Notes: generated by a model not told the origin, from the letters alone. A stretch of 64,000 nt of DNA from Arcanobacterium phocisimile (GCF_016904675.1 NZ_CP070228.1:930001-994000), one strand, 5' to 3'. Counted from the first letter of the stretch, positions 36,098 to 45,883 are shown. A program made the numbers and translations.

Positions 36098-37378
36098 ATG
36101 GCATTGAACGCGACTGGACGAGCCTCCCAACCGGGAGGCTTGTCTCATGCCAAGCCTCGTGTTTTATTCGGTGTCACTGGTGGGATCGCGGCCTACAAGG
36201 CAGTGACTGCAGTGCGCCGCTTGCGTCAGTGGGGCGCTGATGTCACCGTCGTTCCTACCCGTTCTGCCCTGCAGATGGTGGGGAAGACGACGTGGGAAGC
36301 TATCTCTGGTAACCAGGTACGAGTTGAGGTGTGGGAAGATGCTGCCGACGTCGTCCATGTCAATACCGGTGCGAGCGCTGATCTATTCGTGGTGGCGCCG
36401 GCAACGGCTAATACAATTGCGAAATTTGCGCACGGCCTGGCCGATAATCTCTTAACTAATTCGGCTTTGGTGGCTACCTGTCCGCGCCTGATTGCCCCAG
36501 CAATGCACACCCAAATGTGGGAACATCCAGCTACTGTTGCCAATATTGAACTTTTAACAAAACATGGATGGGAACTCATCGGCCCAGAAGTTGGCCAATT
36601 GACCGGTGCCGATAGCGGAGCGGGGCGCATGAGCGAGCCAGAAGTGATTGCCGATCGTGCAATCGAGATCTTGGAAACTCAGGGCTACCGCAGCCAATAC
36701 GTTGGCGAACCCACAGGGAAAACCTGGGTTATTTCGGCAGGTGGCACCCACGAGGCTATCGATCCAGTTCGCTATATTGCTAACCATTCCACCGGGATTA
36801 TGGGCGTGGAACTTGCGAACGCTGCGCTGCGTGCCGGCCACCGCGTCAAACTTGTTGGCGCCAATATTTCCGAGCAGGTACGCGATACTTGCCTGTCAGG
36901 TATTGAATTCGTCAATGTGGTCAGCGCTAGTGATGTATATGAACAGATGGATCGGTTAGCGGCGAGCGCCGACGTCGTCATTATGGCGGCTGCGATTAGC
37001 GATTTTCGGGTGGCGAGCTCGGCAACGAAGATCAAACGGGGCCGCGGCTTAGATCTTACGTTTGAAGAAAATCCCGATATCTTGCACGATTTAGCAACGA
37101 ACCGCCGGAAGAACGCGCAGTGTGTTGTGGGATTTGCGGCAGAAACCGGCGATGAAACACATACATATTTGGAATACGGGCAGCAAAAAGCTCAGCGTAA
37201 AGGAGCCGACCTGCTGGTAGTTAATCAGGTTGGCAACAGTGCAGGCTTTGGCGACGTCGATACTACGGTCTCCGTTGTCACCGGCGCTGGCGAAATTATT
37301 AAAGAGTATTCAGGGACAAAAAGCCAGGTGGCTACCGGCATTGTTTCCGTGATTGACCAGTGGTGTACGAACGCATAA
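36098..37378 (+). CDS. coaBC: Bifunctional phosphopantothenoylcysteine decarboxylase/synthetase
   Basis: Catalyses two steps of coenzyme A synthesis. Residues 1-190 form the flavin-dependent CoaC domain ([33 protein letters not shown]) with the substrate-clamp motif appearing as PAMHTQMW, where many bacteria have PAMNxxMW. The rest is the CTP-dependent CoaB domain ([34 protein letters not shown]). The His variant of the clamp seems common in Actinobacteria as far as I recall, so I do not consider it a defect. The start follows the rpoZ stop by 2 bp. Confidence 0.94.
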   Translation: MALNATGRASQPGGLSHAKPRVLFGVTGGIAAYKAVTAVRRLRQWGADVTVVPTRSALQMVGKTTWEAISGNQVRVEVWEDAADVVHVNTGASADLFVVAPATANTIAKFAHGLADNLLTNSALVATCPRLIAPAMHTQMWEHPATVANIELLTKHGWELIGPEVGQLTGADSGAGRMSEPEVIADRAIEILETQGYRSQYVGEPTGKTWVISAGGTHEAIDPVRYIANHSTGIMGVELANAALRAGHRVKLVGANISEQVRDTCLSGIEFVNVVSASDVYEQMDRLAASADVVIMAAAISDFRVASSATKIKRGRGLDLTFEENPDILHDLATNRRKNAQCVVGFAAETGDETHTYLEYGQQKAQRKGADLLVVNQVGNSAGFGDVDTTVSVVTGAGEIIKEYSGTKSQVATGIVSVIDQWCTNA

Positions 37379-37428
37379 GCCGTCATGTACCACATGCAAT
37401 GCAGCAAAATCTAGGAAAAGGAATATCC

Positions 37429-38628
37429 ATGACGTTACAGCCCTTCACCTCCGAGTCCGTGACAGAAGGCCACCCAGACAAGGTGTGCGACAAGATCGCC
37501 GATTCGATTCTGGACGCGATGCTCGAGCAGGATCCTTCCTCGCGCGTTGCAGTGGAAGTTTTAGCGACAACCGGCCAAGTCCACGTCGCTGGCGAAGTCA
37601 CAACGCACGGCTATGTTGAGATTCTCGATATTGTGCGCAAGGTTGTGACCGAAATTGGCTACACGTCGTCGCAGATCGGATTCGACGGAAATTCGTGTGG
37701 GGTTTCGGTTTCGATCGGTCAACAGTCATCAGATATTGCTGGTTCAGTCGACGTTTCGCTGGAAGTTCGTAGCGGAGAGAAGATCGATGAGGACGATCAA
37801 CAAGGTGCCGGCGACCAGGGCTTAATGTTCGGTTATGCTTCCAATGAGACTGAAACGTTGATGCCGCTACCGATTTTCTTGGCACACCGGCTCGCTGAGC
37901 GTTTGACATATGTACGCCAGCAAGGCGTCATGTCTGGGTTGCGTCCAGACGGCAAAACCCAGGTGACAGTTAACTACGATGGAGTCACGCCAGTGAGTAT
38001 CGACACCGTCGTCGTTTCCACGCAACACGATCCTGAGGTGACGCTGGAGTCGTTGCAGGCACAGATTGTTGCTGAGGTTATTCGCCCGGTTCTCGAGCAG
38101 TACGCTGGCGACGTTGACTATTCTGATGTGACGTTCTTAGTTAATCCGTCTGGTCGGTTTGAAATTGGCGGACCGATGGGCGACGCAGGCGTGACGGGCC
38201 GCAAGATTATTGTCGATACTTATGGTGGTATGGCTCGCCATGGTGGCGGCGCGTTCTCTGGCAAGGATCCATCGAAGGTGGATCGTTCAGCCACGTATGC
38301 GGCGCGTTGGGTAGCAAAAAATGTCGTTGCGGCACAGTTGGCTGATCGGTGTGAAGTTCAGGTTGCCTACGCGATCGGTAAGGCACGTCCAGTGTCGGTA
38401 CGCGTCGAAACGTTTGGCACGAATAAGATTGCCCAGAATAAGATCGTTGATGCCGTCAATTCAGTATTTGATCTACGTCCAGGCGCGATTATTCGCGATT
38501 TGGATCTCTTGCGACCGATTTATGCATTGACGTCGAACTACGGTCACTTTGGGCGCGAGCGCGACGAGTTTACGTGGGAGCAGACGAATCGAGTGGCACA
38601 GTTGCGTCATGCCGCTGGTCTTGACTGA
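37429..38628 (+). CDS. metK: S-adenosylmethionine synthase
   Basis: Makes SAM from methionine and ATP. The 399-residue enzyme has [18 protein letters not shown] at the N-terminus, the ATP-binding [12 protein letters not shown] and the P-loop-like [17 protein letters not shown]. The start ATG 37429 has AGGAAAAGGA just upstream; an open frame continues upstream to 37360 but is not supported. The 50-bp gap after coaBC is too small for a SAM riboswitch. Cotranscription with coaBC is likely. Confidence 0.96.
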   Translation: MTLQPFTSESVTEGHPDKVCDKIADSILDAMLEQDPSSRVAVEVLATTGQVHVAGEVTTHGYVEILDIVRKVVTEIGYTSSQIGFDGNSCGVSVSIGQQSSDIAGSVDVSLEVRSGEKIDEDDQQGAGDQGLMFGYASNETETLMPLPIFLAHRLAERLTYVRQQGVMSGLRPDGKTQVTVNYDGVTPVSIDTVVVSTQHDPEVTLESLQAQIVAEVIRPVLEQYAGDVDYSDVTFLVNPSGRFEIGGPMGDAGVTGRKIIVDTYGGMARHGGGAFSGKDPSKVDRSATYAARWVAKNVVAAQLADRCEVQVAYAIGKARPVSVRVETFGTNKIAQNKIVDAVNSVFDLRPGAIIRDLDLLRPIYALTSNYGHFGRERDEFTWEQTNRVAQLRHAAGLD

Positions 38629-38684
38629 GACGAGTTTTCTGCTGTTCGTACTTTTGTGGAGGACCGAGGTGATTAACTAGTAGC

Positions 38685-40757
38685 ATGAATGAACTCTTCT
38701 CGTTGCCGGAGTATGCGCACCAAGATCAGTTACTCAATATCGAACCAGTTTCGGCTCGGGTGAAATCTGCTGTGCCGCTTCCAGTGGCTCGGATTGTAGT
38801 TGACGTTCCGCATATGCATATGGGTTCCTTATTTGATTACGAGGTGCCGGAGAAGTTTGCAGACGTTGCTGTTGGGGCACGGGTTATGGTTGATTTGGGT
38901 TCGCAACGTGTGCAGGGTTTCATTGTTGAGCGTGTGGAATCGACGGCGTTTCACGCTACGCTGCGACCTATCCAGCGAGTGGTTTCGCCGATTCCGGTGT
39001 TGGATGAGCGGATTTATGAGCTGGCGCAGGTGGTCGCTTGCCGGCAGAGTTCGACGGTGGCGAGCTGTTTGCGATTGGCAATTCCGCAACGCCATGCGCG
39101 AGCAGAACGCGAGTTTCTCGAAGTGCCTGCAGTGTCGCACCAGCCGATTGAGCGTCCCGAGGTTTCGCAGTGGCAGCCGTATGCCGGTGGCAAAGAATTA
39201 GTTGAGCAGTTGTGTGCGGGTGCCAGCGAGCGGGCAGTTGTCCAGGTGCGTAGTATTGATTCGATTCTGGAGCTCTCGTCGTCGTTGATTCAGGCGACTA
39301 TGCATAGTGGTCGTAACGTGATTTTTGTTGTGCCTACAGTGCGACAAGCTGAGTCGTATGCGCAAGAGTTGACGCGGCGTCTGGGAGTTCAGGTTTCATT
39401 GTTGCTTTCGGAGCATGCGCCCGATGTGCGCTATCGGCAGTTTTTAGATATTAAGTCGGGCAATAGTCGAGTTATTGTAGGCACCCGTCATGCGGCGTGG
39501 GCGCCGGCGCAGAATCTAGGGCTTGTTTTGCTTGTCGATGATCAACACAAGTCGCTCATCGAGCAACGCAATCCATATATTCATGCGCGTGATTTGTTGC
39601 GTGAACGCAGTGTAATTGACCAGTGTGCAATGGTGTGTTTGAACTTTGGCCCATCGGTCGAACTTAGTTACGATACGCAACATGACGCGCGGGCTGTTGT
39701 GCCTGCCAATCCACGCGATAAGCATGCGCTTGCGCAAGTTGTCACAGCGGCGTCGTTAGCCTATGAAGGTGAACCGTGGTCGCGGATGCCTTCGTCAGTG
39801 TTCACTATTATCCGTTCCGGTCTTGAACGTGGCGATGTGCTGGTGACGGTTCCGCGCAGTGGCTATATCCCGGTTGTGGCATGTGTGCGATGTCGGGAGA
39901 TTGCTACTTGCCCGACGTGTGATGGTCGGCTTGGGTATTATGCACCGGATAAGCCGGCACAGTGTTCTCGGTGTGGCATTGTGGTTGACCATTTTACGTG
40001 TAAGCATTGCCGGGGTCATCAACTCAAACCGGTTCGTATTGGTTCCCACCGTACTGCGCAGGAGATCGGCCGCGCGTTTCGCGGAGTACCGATCCATATC
40101 GGTGGTTTCCAGACTGAAATTTCTCCGTCTGGTGACGAGAACGCCATCATTATTGCTACCCCTGGGCAGATACCCAAACGCCCAGAGCGGTATGCTGCCG
40201 CGGTTGTTTTGGATGCCGGTTTCTTGTTGCGTTCGGAAAACCTTAACACTGAGGTGTATTTCTTGCGGGCGTTGGCGCATATTTGTGCAACTGTGCAGCC
40301 CCATAGTGCAGGCGGTCAGGTGTTGATTGTTGGGGACGTTCCGCCCGCTTTAACCTTGGTTGTCAAGCATTGGGATATGCACGGCTGGGCGCTTAAAGCA
40401 CTTCGTGAACGTCAGGAACTGGGTTTACCTCCAGTCAATGTGTGGGTGCGTATTGCCGGAACTCGAGCGGTCCTGCGTTCCTATCTGGGAATCGTGCAGT
40501 CGTTGGCACGCGAAGCGCAGCTTGAGGTTCCGGAACAATCTCCAGTCTCTCTCTTAAGTGCGGGGGCTAGCGAGATCGTCCCCGGGATGCGAGTCATCGG
40601 GCCGTTCGAACATGATGCTGAAGAAGAGACCGAGCTGTATCTGTCCTTCCCGAACACGGCTCGCGAACTGATGACGAGCATAATTTCACAAGCCCAGCAT
40701 ATTTTTTCCGTACAACGTATGGGGAAATTGCAGATCAAGATGGACACAACAGTTTAA
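38685..40757 (+). CDS. priA: Primosomal protein N' (PriA), helicase motifs degenerate
   Basis: The 690-residue protein belongs to the replication-restart factor PriA: N-terminal DNA 3'-end-binding domain (IVVDVPHMHMGSLFDYEVP), helicase-like core, and the paired zinc-binding segment with eight cysteines (VRCREIATCPTCDGRLGYY ... CSRCGIV ... CKHC). Walker A, normally GVTGSGKTEVY, is unrecognisable (ASERAVVQVRSID), and the DEEH box reads DDQH. Thus ATPase activity is doubtful; loss of these motifs is a known trait of actinobacterial PriA. It probably serves as a DNA-binding scaffold. Starts at ATG 38685 without an obvious ribosome binding site. Confidence 0.88.
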   Translation: MNELFSLPEYAHQDQLLNIEPVSARVKSAVPLPVARIVVDVPHMHMGSLFDYEVPEKFADVAVGARVMVDLGSQRVQGFIVERVESTAFHATLRPIQRVVSPIPVLDERIYELAQVVACRQSSTVASCLRLAIPQRHARAEREFLEVPAVSHQPIERPEVSQWQPYAGGKELVEQLCAGASERAVVQVRSIDSILELSSSLIQATMHSGRNVIFVVPTVRQAESYAQELTRRLGVQVSLLLSEHAPDVRYRQFLDIKSGNSRVIVGTRHAAWAPAQNLGLVLLVDDQHKSLIEQRNPYIHARDLLRERSVIDQCAMVCLNFGPSVELSYDTQHDARAVVPANPRDKHALAQVVTAASLAYEGEPWSRMPSSVFTIIRSGLERGDVLVTVPRSGYIPVVACVRCREIATCPTCDGRLGYYAPDKPAQCSRCGIVVDHFTCKHCRGHQLKPVRIGSHRTAQEIGRAFRGVPIHIGGFQTEISPSGDENAIIIATPGQIPKRPERYAAAVVLDAGFLLRSENLNTEVYFLRALAHICATVQPHSAGGQVLIVGDVPPALTLVVKHWDMHGWALKALRERQELGLPPVNVWVRIAGTRAVLRSYLGIVQSLAREAQLEVPEQSPVSLLSAGASEIVPGMRVIGPFEHDAEEETELYLSFPNTARELMTSIISQAQHIFSVQRMGKLQIKMDTTV

Positions 40758-40784
40758 CGTCTATAGCCAGACCGAAAAGAAAGA

Positions 40785-40790
40785 TAAACT
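40785..40790 (+). promoter_or_regulatory. Candidate -10 element, leaderless fmt
   Basis: TAAACT is followed by 6 nt and GTG 40797 with no ribosome binding site, the spacing of a leaderless promoter located between priA and fmt. Confidence 0.45.
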
Positions 40791-40796
40791 ACAAGC

Positions 40797-41723
40797 GTGC
40801 GTATTATTTTTGCTGGTACACCAGCTACAGCTGTTCCTTCGTTACATCGCCTCATGAAAGACCATGAGGTTGTCGCGGTTTTGACGAGAGCCCCGGCTCC
40901 AGTCGGGCGTAAGAAAGTGCTCACTGCCTCCCCAGTACATAAGACTGCAGAAGAACTAGGGCTGCCGGTACTGACTCCGCGTTCGTTACGTGATCCGGAA
41001 ATCGAAGAGCAACTTACTCAGCTTGCCCCAGAGGCTATTGCGGTTGTTGCTTACGGCCTGTTGATTCCAAAGAATCTTCTTGAGTTGCCCAAGCATGGCT
41101 GGATCAATCTGCATTATTCACTCCTTCCGCGGTGGCGCGGAGCAGCGCCGGTACAGTACGCGGTTGCCGCTGGAGATGAAATGACCGGAACCTCGGTTTT
41201 CCAGATTGAAGCCGGTTTGGATACCGGTCCGGTGTTCGACGTCGAAGAAGTTCCGGTTGCTGGGAAGACGGCAGGGGAGTTGCTCGAGCAACTCTCCGAT
41301 TCGGGAGCACAACAGTTGGCTAGGGTGTTTAATGCACTCGAAACCGGGACTGCACAAGCCCAACCGCAGGAGGGCGACGTCACCTTAGCGCCGCAGCTTA
41401 CTACCCGTGATTCCTATATTGATTTTTCCTGGAATGGTGCGATGATTGATTCTCGCATTCGCGGATACACCCCCGAACCTGGGCCGTGGGCGCTCTTCAA
41501 CGGTCAACGCATCAAGCTTGGCCCAGTCAAGGTCAGTGATGTTACCGGAATTCCGGCCGGCACAATTGTTGCTGGAAAGAAAGTGCTCGTCGGTACCGCA
41601 ACCACCGCAGTCGAACTCTCTACCGTCACTCCGGCGGGTAAGAAGACCATGGAGGCTGCAGCATGGGCTCGCGGTTTAGCCGCAGATAACATGTCATTTG
41701 ATCTGGAAGGAAACCAACAGTGA
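40797..41723 (+). CDS. fmt: Methionyl-tRNA formyltransferase
   Basis: Formylates initiator Met-tRNA using 10-formyl-THF. The 308-residue protein has RIIFAGTPATAVPSL at the start, the catalytic block NLHYSLLPRWRGAAPVQYA (with the catalytic Asn and His), GDEMTGTSVFQIEAGLDTGP, and a C-terminal OB-fold-like tRNA-binding domain. GTG start; overlaps rsmB by 4 nt, so both are cotranslated. Confidence 0.95.
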   Translation: MRIIFAGTPATAVPSLHRLMKDHEVVAVLTRAPAPVGRKKVLTASPVHKTAEELGLPVLTPRSLRDPEIEEQLTQLAPEAIAVVAYGLLIPKNLLELPKHGWINLHYSLLPRWRGAAPVQYAVAAGDEMTGTSVFQIEAGLDTGPVFDVEEVPVAGKTAGELLEQLSDSGAQQLARVFNALETGTAQAQPQEGDVTLAPQLTTRDSYIDFSWNGAMIDSRIRGYTPEPGPWALFNGQRIKLGPVKVSDVTGIPAGTIVAGKKVLVGTATTAVELSTVTPAGKKTMEAAAWARGLAADNMSFDLEGNQQ

Positions 41724-43180
41724 GCTCGCAACGGCCAACGAACTGGAAACCAGGTCGAGGTGCCTCGGATAATGCGCGACTCGTCGTATTTGATGTTCTG
41801 ATGGATGTCGAACGTAACGGTGCCTACGCAAACCTTGCGCTTCCGCGCGAAATCCGCCGCGCACATCTGAACAAGCAAGACGCCGCCTACGCAACTAATT
41901 TATGTTACGGAACGCTTCGGCTTCAGGGACGGTGGGATGCGATTATCGCCCACTGCACAAACGGTCGCTCCGTGAACGATCTTGATACGGAAGTCAAAGT
42001 TTTGTTGCGGATGGGGGCCCATCAGCTCCTCGAATTCGGAACTCCAGCTCACGCCGCAATCAACGAAACTGTGGTTATCGCACGCAACGAGCTTTCTCAA
42101 GGTATCGCCGGTTTGGTGAACGCTGTCTTGCGCCGTGTCAGCGAACGCTCGCTGCCTCAATGGCAAGCCCAGTTGAAACAAGACTCCGGAAATAAAGTTA
42201 ATTCAGTTAGCTTCCTCGCCACCTGGTTTTCACATCCGCAGTGGATTATTCGCGCATTGGATAAAGCACTGCAATATCACGGACGCCCCCATAAGGATAT
42301 TTTGAACGTCTTGCGTTCAGATAATACGCCAGCATCGGTTGCACTCGCTGCGCGCGGGTTGAGCATTGAGGAGTTACGTGCCGATATTGAACGCGGACAT
42401 ATGCACTCCAGCGAAGGTCATCTGGTAGAGAACGCCGTCTTGCTCGACGGCGGCGATCCGCATCGAGTATTCGCAGTCAAAGATCGACTTGCCGGGGTCC
42501 AAGACGAAGGCTCACAGCTCGTTGCTCAAACCCTTGCTGCTGCCCAACTGGAAACTGATGATGATCTGTGGCTCGATATGTGCGCCGGGCCGGGCGGTAA
42601 AACCGCCACATTGGCCGGCATAGCTGAAGAACGCGGAGCGCGTATTCATGCTAATGAGCTCCATCCGCATCGTCTTGATCTTGTTATCGATTCGGTTCAG
42701 CCGTGGAGTAATCTTGTTGACGTGCGGCAAGGTGATGCCCGAGATTTTGGTGGGGAAGAGGCTGTCGGTATCCTTCCTGAAAACGGCTATGCCCGTATTT
42801 TGATCGACGCTCCGTGTACGGGTATCGGTGCGTTGCGCCGCCGCCCGGAGGCCCGCTGGCGTAAAGAAGCTGGTGATGCCATCGATCTAGCTAAGTTGCA
42901 AGCAGAACTTTTGGAAGCTGGCTGGAAGGCGCTACGCCCAGGTGGCGTCCTTGCCTATTCCACGTGTTCTCCGTATTTGCCGGAAACCTCTGAGATTATT
43001 CAGGCTTTTGGTGATAAACATCCAGATGCTATTCGGTTAGACACCCCGGCAATTGCATCGACTCAATCGCGTATACCACTTACCGGTGTGAACGGCGAAC
43101 TTCAACTGTGGCCTGATTTGCACAACTCGGACGCCATGTATTTGGCATTGCTCGCTAAGCCTTTATCAGTAACTGAGTAA
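41720..43180 (+). CDS. rsmB: 16S rRNA (cytosine-C5-)-methyltransferase RsmB
   Basis: Modifies C967-equivalent of 16S rRNA. Residues 15-150 form the NusB-like RNA-binding domain ([38 protein letters not shown]), then a Rossmann methyltransferase: SAM motif [14 protein letters not shown], motif [20 protein letters not shown], motif [13 protein letters not shown]. Both cysteines (PC and TC) needed for m5C chemistry are present. 486 residues, GTG start overlapping the fmt stop. Confidence 0.94.
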   Translation: MSSQRPTNWKPGRGASDNARLVVFDVLMDVERNGAYANLALPREIRRAHLNKQDAAYATNLCYGTLRLQGRWDAIIAHCTNGRSVNDLDTEVKVLLRMGAHQLLEFGTPAHAAINETVVIARNELSQGIAGLVNAVLRRVSERSLPQWQAQLKQDSGNKVNSVSFLATWFSHPQWIIRALDKALQYHGRPHKDILNVLRSDNTPASVALAARGLSIEELRADIERGHMHSSEGHLVENAVLLDGGDPHRVFAVKDRLAGVQDEGSQLVAQTLAAAQLETDDDLWLDMCAGPGGKTATLAGIAEERGARIHANELHPHRLDLVIDSVQPWSNLVDVRQGDARDFGGEEAVGILPENGYARILIDAPCTGIGALRRRPEARWRKEAGDAIDLAKLQAELLEAGWKALRPGGVLAYSTCSPYLPETSEIIQAFGDKHPDAIRLDTPAIASTQSRIPLTGVNGELQLWPDLHNSDAMYLALLAKPLSVTE

Positions 43181-43193
43181 TACGGAGATAATT

Positions 43194-43856
43194 ATGGGAA
43201 TCCGCATCAGCCCGTCTATTCTAAATAGCGACTTTTCGAATCTTGAACGTGAGCTTGGGAAAATTTCCAACGCCGATTGGGCCCACGTGGACGTTATGGA
43301 TAATCACTTTGTCCCGAACTTAACCCTCGGGGTGCCGGTAGTTGAAGCGATTTCCCGGGTTTCGCCAATTCCGATTGATACTCATTTGATGATCGCCGAC
43401 CCTGACCGTTGGGCGCCCTCATTTGTTGAGGCAGGTGCCCGTTCAGTAACCTTCCATGCCGAAGCTGCGCAAGCTCCGATGCGGCTGGCGCGGGAACTTC
43501 GTGCGATGGGAGCACGAGCTGGACTTGCAGTAAAGCCAGCAACCGCAATCGAACCCTACCTTGACATTCTCAACGAGTTCGACATGATCCTTATTATGAC
43601 AGTCGAGCCGGGTTTTGGTGGGCAGTCGTTTATTGAGACGATGATGCCGAAAGTTGAGCGGGCCCGCGAAGCCGTCATGAAGTCCGGACTCGATGTGTGG
43701 GTACAGGTCGACGGCGGTATTTCCCGCTCGACGATTGAGCAGGCTGCGCGTGCCGGTGCAGATACTTTTGTTGCCGGCTCGGCAGTTTACCGCTCACCAG
43801 ACACACACGCCGAAATCGATGCGTTGCGTGAATTAGCAACGAAACATCAGCACTGA
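43194..43856 (+). CDS. rpe: Ribulose-phosphate 3-epimerase
   Basis: Interconverts ribulose-5-phosphate and xylulose-5-phosphate in the pentose phosphate pathway. The 220-residue TIM barrel has [36 protein letters not shown], the [12 protein letters not shown] loop and [19 protein letters not shown], with both metal-binding His and Asp residues. GGAGA precedes the ATG. It closes the gmk to rpe block; the riboflavin-transport locus begins right after. Confidence 0.96.
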   Translation: MGIRISPSILNSDFSNLERELGKISNADWAHVDVMDNHFVPNLTLGVPVVEAISRVSPIPIDTHLMIADPDRWAPSFVEAGARSVTFHAEAAQAPMRLARELRAMGARAGLAVKPATAIEPYLDILNEFDMILIMTVEPGFGGQSFIETMMPKVERAREAVMKSGLDVWVQVDGGISRSTIEQAARAGADTFVAGSAVYRSPDTHAEIDALRELATKHQH

Positions 43857-43868
43857 GCATAAAAATTT

Positions 43869-43895
43869 TTGATTGTTGGACAAAAGTGCGATAAT
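43869..43895 (+). promoter_or_regulatory. Candidate promoter of the FMN-riboswitch operon
   Basis: A -10 hexamer GATAAT (43890-43895) lies within an AT-rich stretch; TTGATT (43869-43874) could act as -35 with a short 15-nt spacer, or TTTTTG with 18 nt. Transcription would start near 43902, just before the riboswitch P1 stem. Confidence 0.5.
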
Positions 43896-43903
43896 GAGTA
43901 TCA

Positions 43904-44017
43904 CGTGCTCCGGGGTCAGTGAAAGTCTGAGCCGGCGGTGAAAGTCCGCGACCCACGCAAGTGGTTGATTGGGTGAAATTCCCAAACCGACGGTTAAAGT
44001 CCGGATGGTAGGAGCAG
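43904..44017 (+). promoter_or_regulatory. FMN riboswitch (RFN element)
   Basis: The conserved RFN blocks appear in order: CGGGGTCAGTGAAAGTC, GCCGGCGGTGAAAGTCCGCGA, the variable arm around CACGCAAGTGG, TTGATTGGGTGAAATTCCCA, ACCGACGGTTAAAGTCCGGATG and the closing GGAGCA. (Read as separate short blocks.) P1 pairs TGCTCC (43906-43911) with GGAGCA (44011-44016). The aptamer binds FMN and lowers expression of the downstream genes. It lies directly before an ABC-type permease and lipoprotein, pointing to flavin uptake. Confidence 0.95.
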
Positions 44018-44047
44018 CTTGGTGACATCATTGTGTGTACCCAAGTT

Positions 44048-44068
44048 TTCCCCGGTGCCTACGGGGAA
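44048..44068 (+). promoter_or_regulatory. Ribosome-binding-site sequestering hairpin
   Basis: TTCCCCG (44048-44054) pairs perfectly with CGGGGAA (44062-44068), masking the purine-rich GGGGAAGGAAG that precedes ATG 44077. This is a likely expression platform: with FMN bound the hairpin forms and translation stops. No T run follows, arguing for translational rather than transcriptional control. Confidence 0.6.
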
Positions 44069-44076
44069 GGAAGAAG

Positions 44077-44829
44077 ATGCGTCACAGCAGAATCGTTGCG
44101 CCAGTGATAGTCGCAGCTGTACTTATTCTGTTGTGGATTGGTGTCAGTTATTTCGAGCTTGTCAGCGCGTTTGCATTGCCTGACCCGGGCAGCGTTCTTA
44201 TGCGGCTCATTCGGGGTTTGAATGAAGGCTTTTTGATCACTTCAGCCTGGCAGACTCTGCATATTGCGGTCATCGGCTCTCTGATAGCAGCATTTATCGG
44301 CATCCCAGTAGGCTTTGGCATCACACATTACCAGCCGTTTAGCGCTGCGTTAGAACCTTATCTAGCTGCTTCGCAGGCAATTCCTGCAGTAGCTTTCGCA
44401 CCTCTACTCGTCCTCTGGGTAGGGTATGGGATGGCACCAATTGTCATCCTGTGTGTACTTATGGTTATTTTCCCAATCATTATTAATACTGCTGTCGGCG
44501 TGCGTGACGTCGATCCTGACATTCTTGATGCGGCTCGGCTTGATGGCGCCTCTGGCATGCGACTGATGAAAAGTATTGAATTCCCGTTAGCCTTACCGGC
44601 AATACTGGCGGGCATACGAACCGGATTTACTTTGTCAATCACAGGTGCGGTTGTGGGAGAACTAGTCATAGGTGGTCAGCGCGGATTAGGTATAGAACTA
44701 ACAACTGCACAACATCTCAATGACGCTCCAGGCATGTTTGCCACCATTGCGATATTGGCAGTATTGGCTATCGGCATGTACTTGGCATTGCGGGCGTTAG
44801 AAACCCGCGTGCTGGCCATAGTTTCGTAA
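44077..44829 (+). CDS. ribX: ABC transporter permease, probable riboflavin uptake (RibX-like)
   Basis: A 250-residue protein of the BPD_transp_1 family, related to taurine/thiamine-precursor (SsuC/ThiX) permeases, with about six helices. The EAA-type loop that contacts the ATPase is intact (DAARLDGASGMRLMKSIEFPLALP), so it needs an ATP-binding subunit. No ATPase gene is adjacent. The FMN riboswitch upstream and the THI5-like lipoprotein downstream match the RibXY riboflavin transporters described from comparative genomics. ATG 44077 has a strong ribosome binding site; an alternative GTG at 44035 lies within the regulatory hairpin region. Confidence 0.85.
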   Translation: MRHSRIVAPVIVAAVLILLWIGVSYFELVSAFALPDPGSVLMRLIRGLNEGFLITSAWQTLHIAVIGSLIAAFIGIPVGFGITHYQPFSAALEPYLAASQAIPAVAFAPLLVLWVGYGMAPIVILCVLMVIFPIIINTAVGVRDVDPDILDAARLDGASGMRLMKSIEFPLALPAILAGIRTGFTLSITGAVVGELVIGGQRGLGIELTTAQHLNDAPGMFATIAILAVLAIGMYLALRALETRVLAIVS

Positions 44830-44839
44830 AGGAAGCACC

Positions 44840-45871
44840 ATGAAAAAAATAATTGTCCTATGTACCGCGTTACTAACTGCGCTACTACTCACCGGTTGTG
44901 GTCAAACGACTAAAACCGATAGTGCTCAGGAGACTCCCGAAGATACTCCACAACGCGAAAAAATCACACTCGGCTTAACCTATATTCCCGACGTACAATT
45001 CGGGCCACTTTATGTGGCTCTTGAGAAAGGCTACTTCGACGAGGCCGGTTTGGATGTCACCCTACGCCATCACGGCGCCCAGGAAGCGCTATTTGGTGCG
45101 CTTGAATCTGGTGCTGAAGACATTGTGTTCGCCGGTGCCACTGAAATGATGCAGGCGCGTTCGCAAGGTCTCGACGTCGTTAATTGGGCTACGCTGTACC
45201 AAAAGTATCCAGTAACGTTGATTACGCCGACCAGTGCAGGCGTAACGTCTCCTGCAGATCTTATCGGCAAGAAGATTGGACTGCCTGGCCCATACGGGGA
45301 AAACTATTATGCTCTTTTAGCGATGGAAGATAGCTACGAGCTCAAAGACAAAATTACCCCGAGCTATATTGGTTACACCCAAACGGCAGCCTTGATGGGA
45401 AACGAAGTCGATGCGATTATCGGTTTTGAAAATAATGACCTCATCGCGCTAGAACAAGCCGGACTTGACGTTGAACAAATCAATATGGTTAAGGGCACGA
45501 TGCCACTCGTTGGTGTCGGGCTTGGGTCCTTAAAGTCGAACCTCAACCCTAAAGTTTACGCAAAGGTTTTAGGCGCGATTGAGAAGGGTGTGAAGGATTC
45601 ACAAAGCGATCCTCAAGCAGCGATGGATATTATCGCCGAGCATGTACCATCTTTGGCAGATCCACAGCAGCGTGCGCTTGCTGAGAAAGTTTTCGACGCC
45701 ACGCTCAAGCTCTATGCCGGAAGCGAAGAATTTGGTTACCAAGATCCACAGTTGTGGGAAAAAATGAGCATTTTCCTTGCAAACACTGGAATTGTAGACA
45801 AGGCTGTGCCGCCACTGAGTGCGTTTACTGCTGAAGTCGTCAAACTTAACGAAGCTGCGAAAGCTCAGTAA
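44840..45871 (+). CDS. ribY: NMT1/THI5-like substrate-binding lipoprotein, probable riboflavin binder (RibY-like)
   Basis: A 343-residue secreted lipoprotein: basic N-terminus, hydrophobic core and lipobox LLTGC with Cys at about residue 20, then a Thr/Glu/Gln linker. The mature part is a type II periplasmic-binding fold of the NMT1/THI5 family (ITLGLTYIPDVQFGPLYVALEKGYFDEAGLDV, LIGKKIGLPGPYGENYYALL; quoted in parts). It would deliver the ligand to the permease just upstream. FMN-riboswitch control makes riboflavin the best guess over thiamine precursors. Gap to the permease gene is 10 bp. It ends 13 bp from a convergent gene with no terminator between. Confidence 0.85.
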   Translation: MKKIIVLCTALLTALLLTGCGQTTKTDSAQETPEDTPQREKITLGLTYIPDVQFGPLYVALEKGYFDEAGLDVTLRHHGAQEALFGALESGAEDIVFAGATEMMQARSQGLDVVNWATLYQKYPVTLITPTSAGVTSPADLIGKKIGLPGPYGENYYALLAMEDSYELKDKITPSYIGYTQTAALMGNEVDAIIGFENNDLIALEQAGLDVEQINMVKGTMPLVGVGLGSLKSNLNPKVYAKVLGAIEKGVKDSQSDPQAAMDIIAEHVPSLADPQQRALAEKVFDATLKLYAGSEEFGYQDPQLWEKMSIFLANTGIVDKAVPPLSAFTAEVVKLNEAAKAQ

Positions 45872-45883
45872 CATTTAGTTGTA

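Noticed and set aside
36580-36620. PAMHTQMW in CoaBC as an inactivating change
   Set aside because: I recall the His form in other Actinobacteria, so it is probably a lineage variant and not a defect.
37360-37428. N-terminal extension of metK
   Set aside because: Family members start at the MTLQPF-like residues, and AGGAAAAGGA precedes ATG 37429.
37379-37428. SAM riboswitch before metK
   Set aside because: The 50-bp gap is far too short and no conserved SAM motif is seen.
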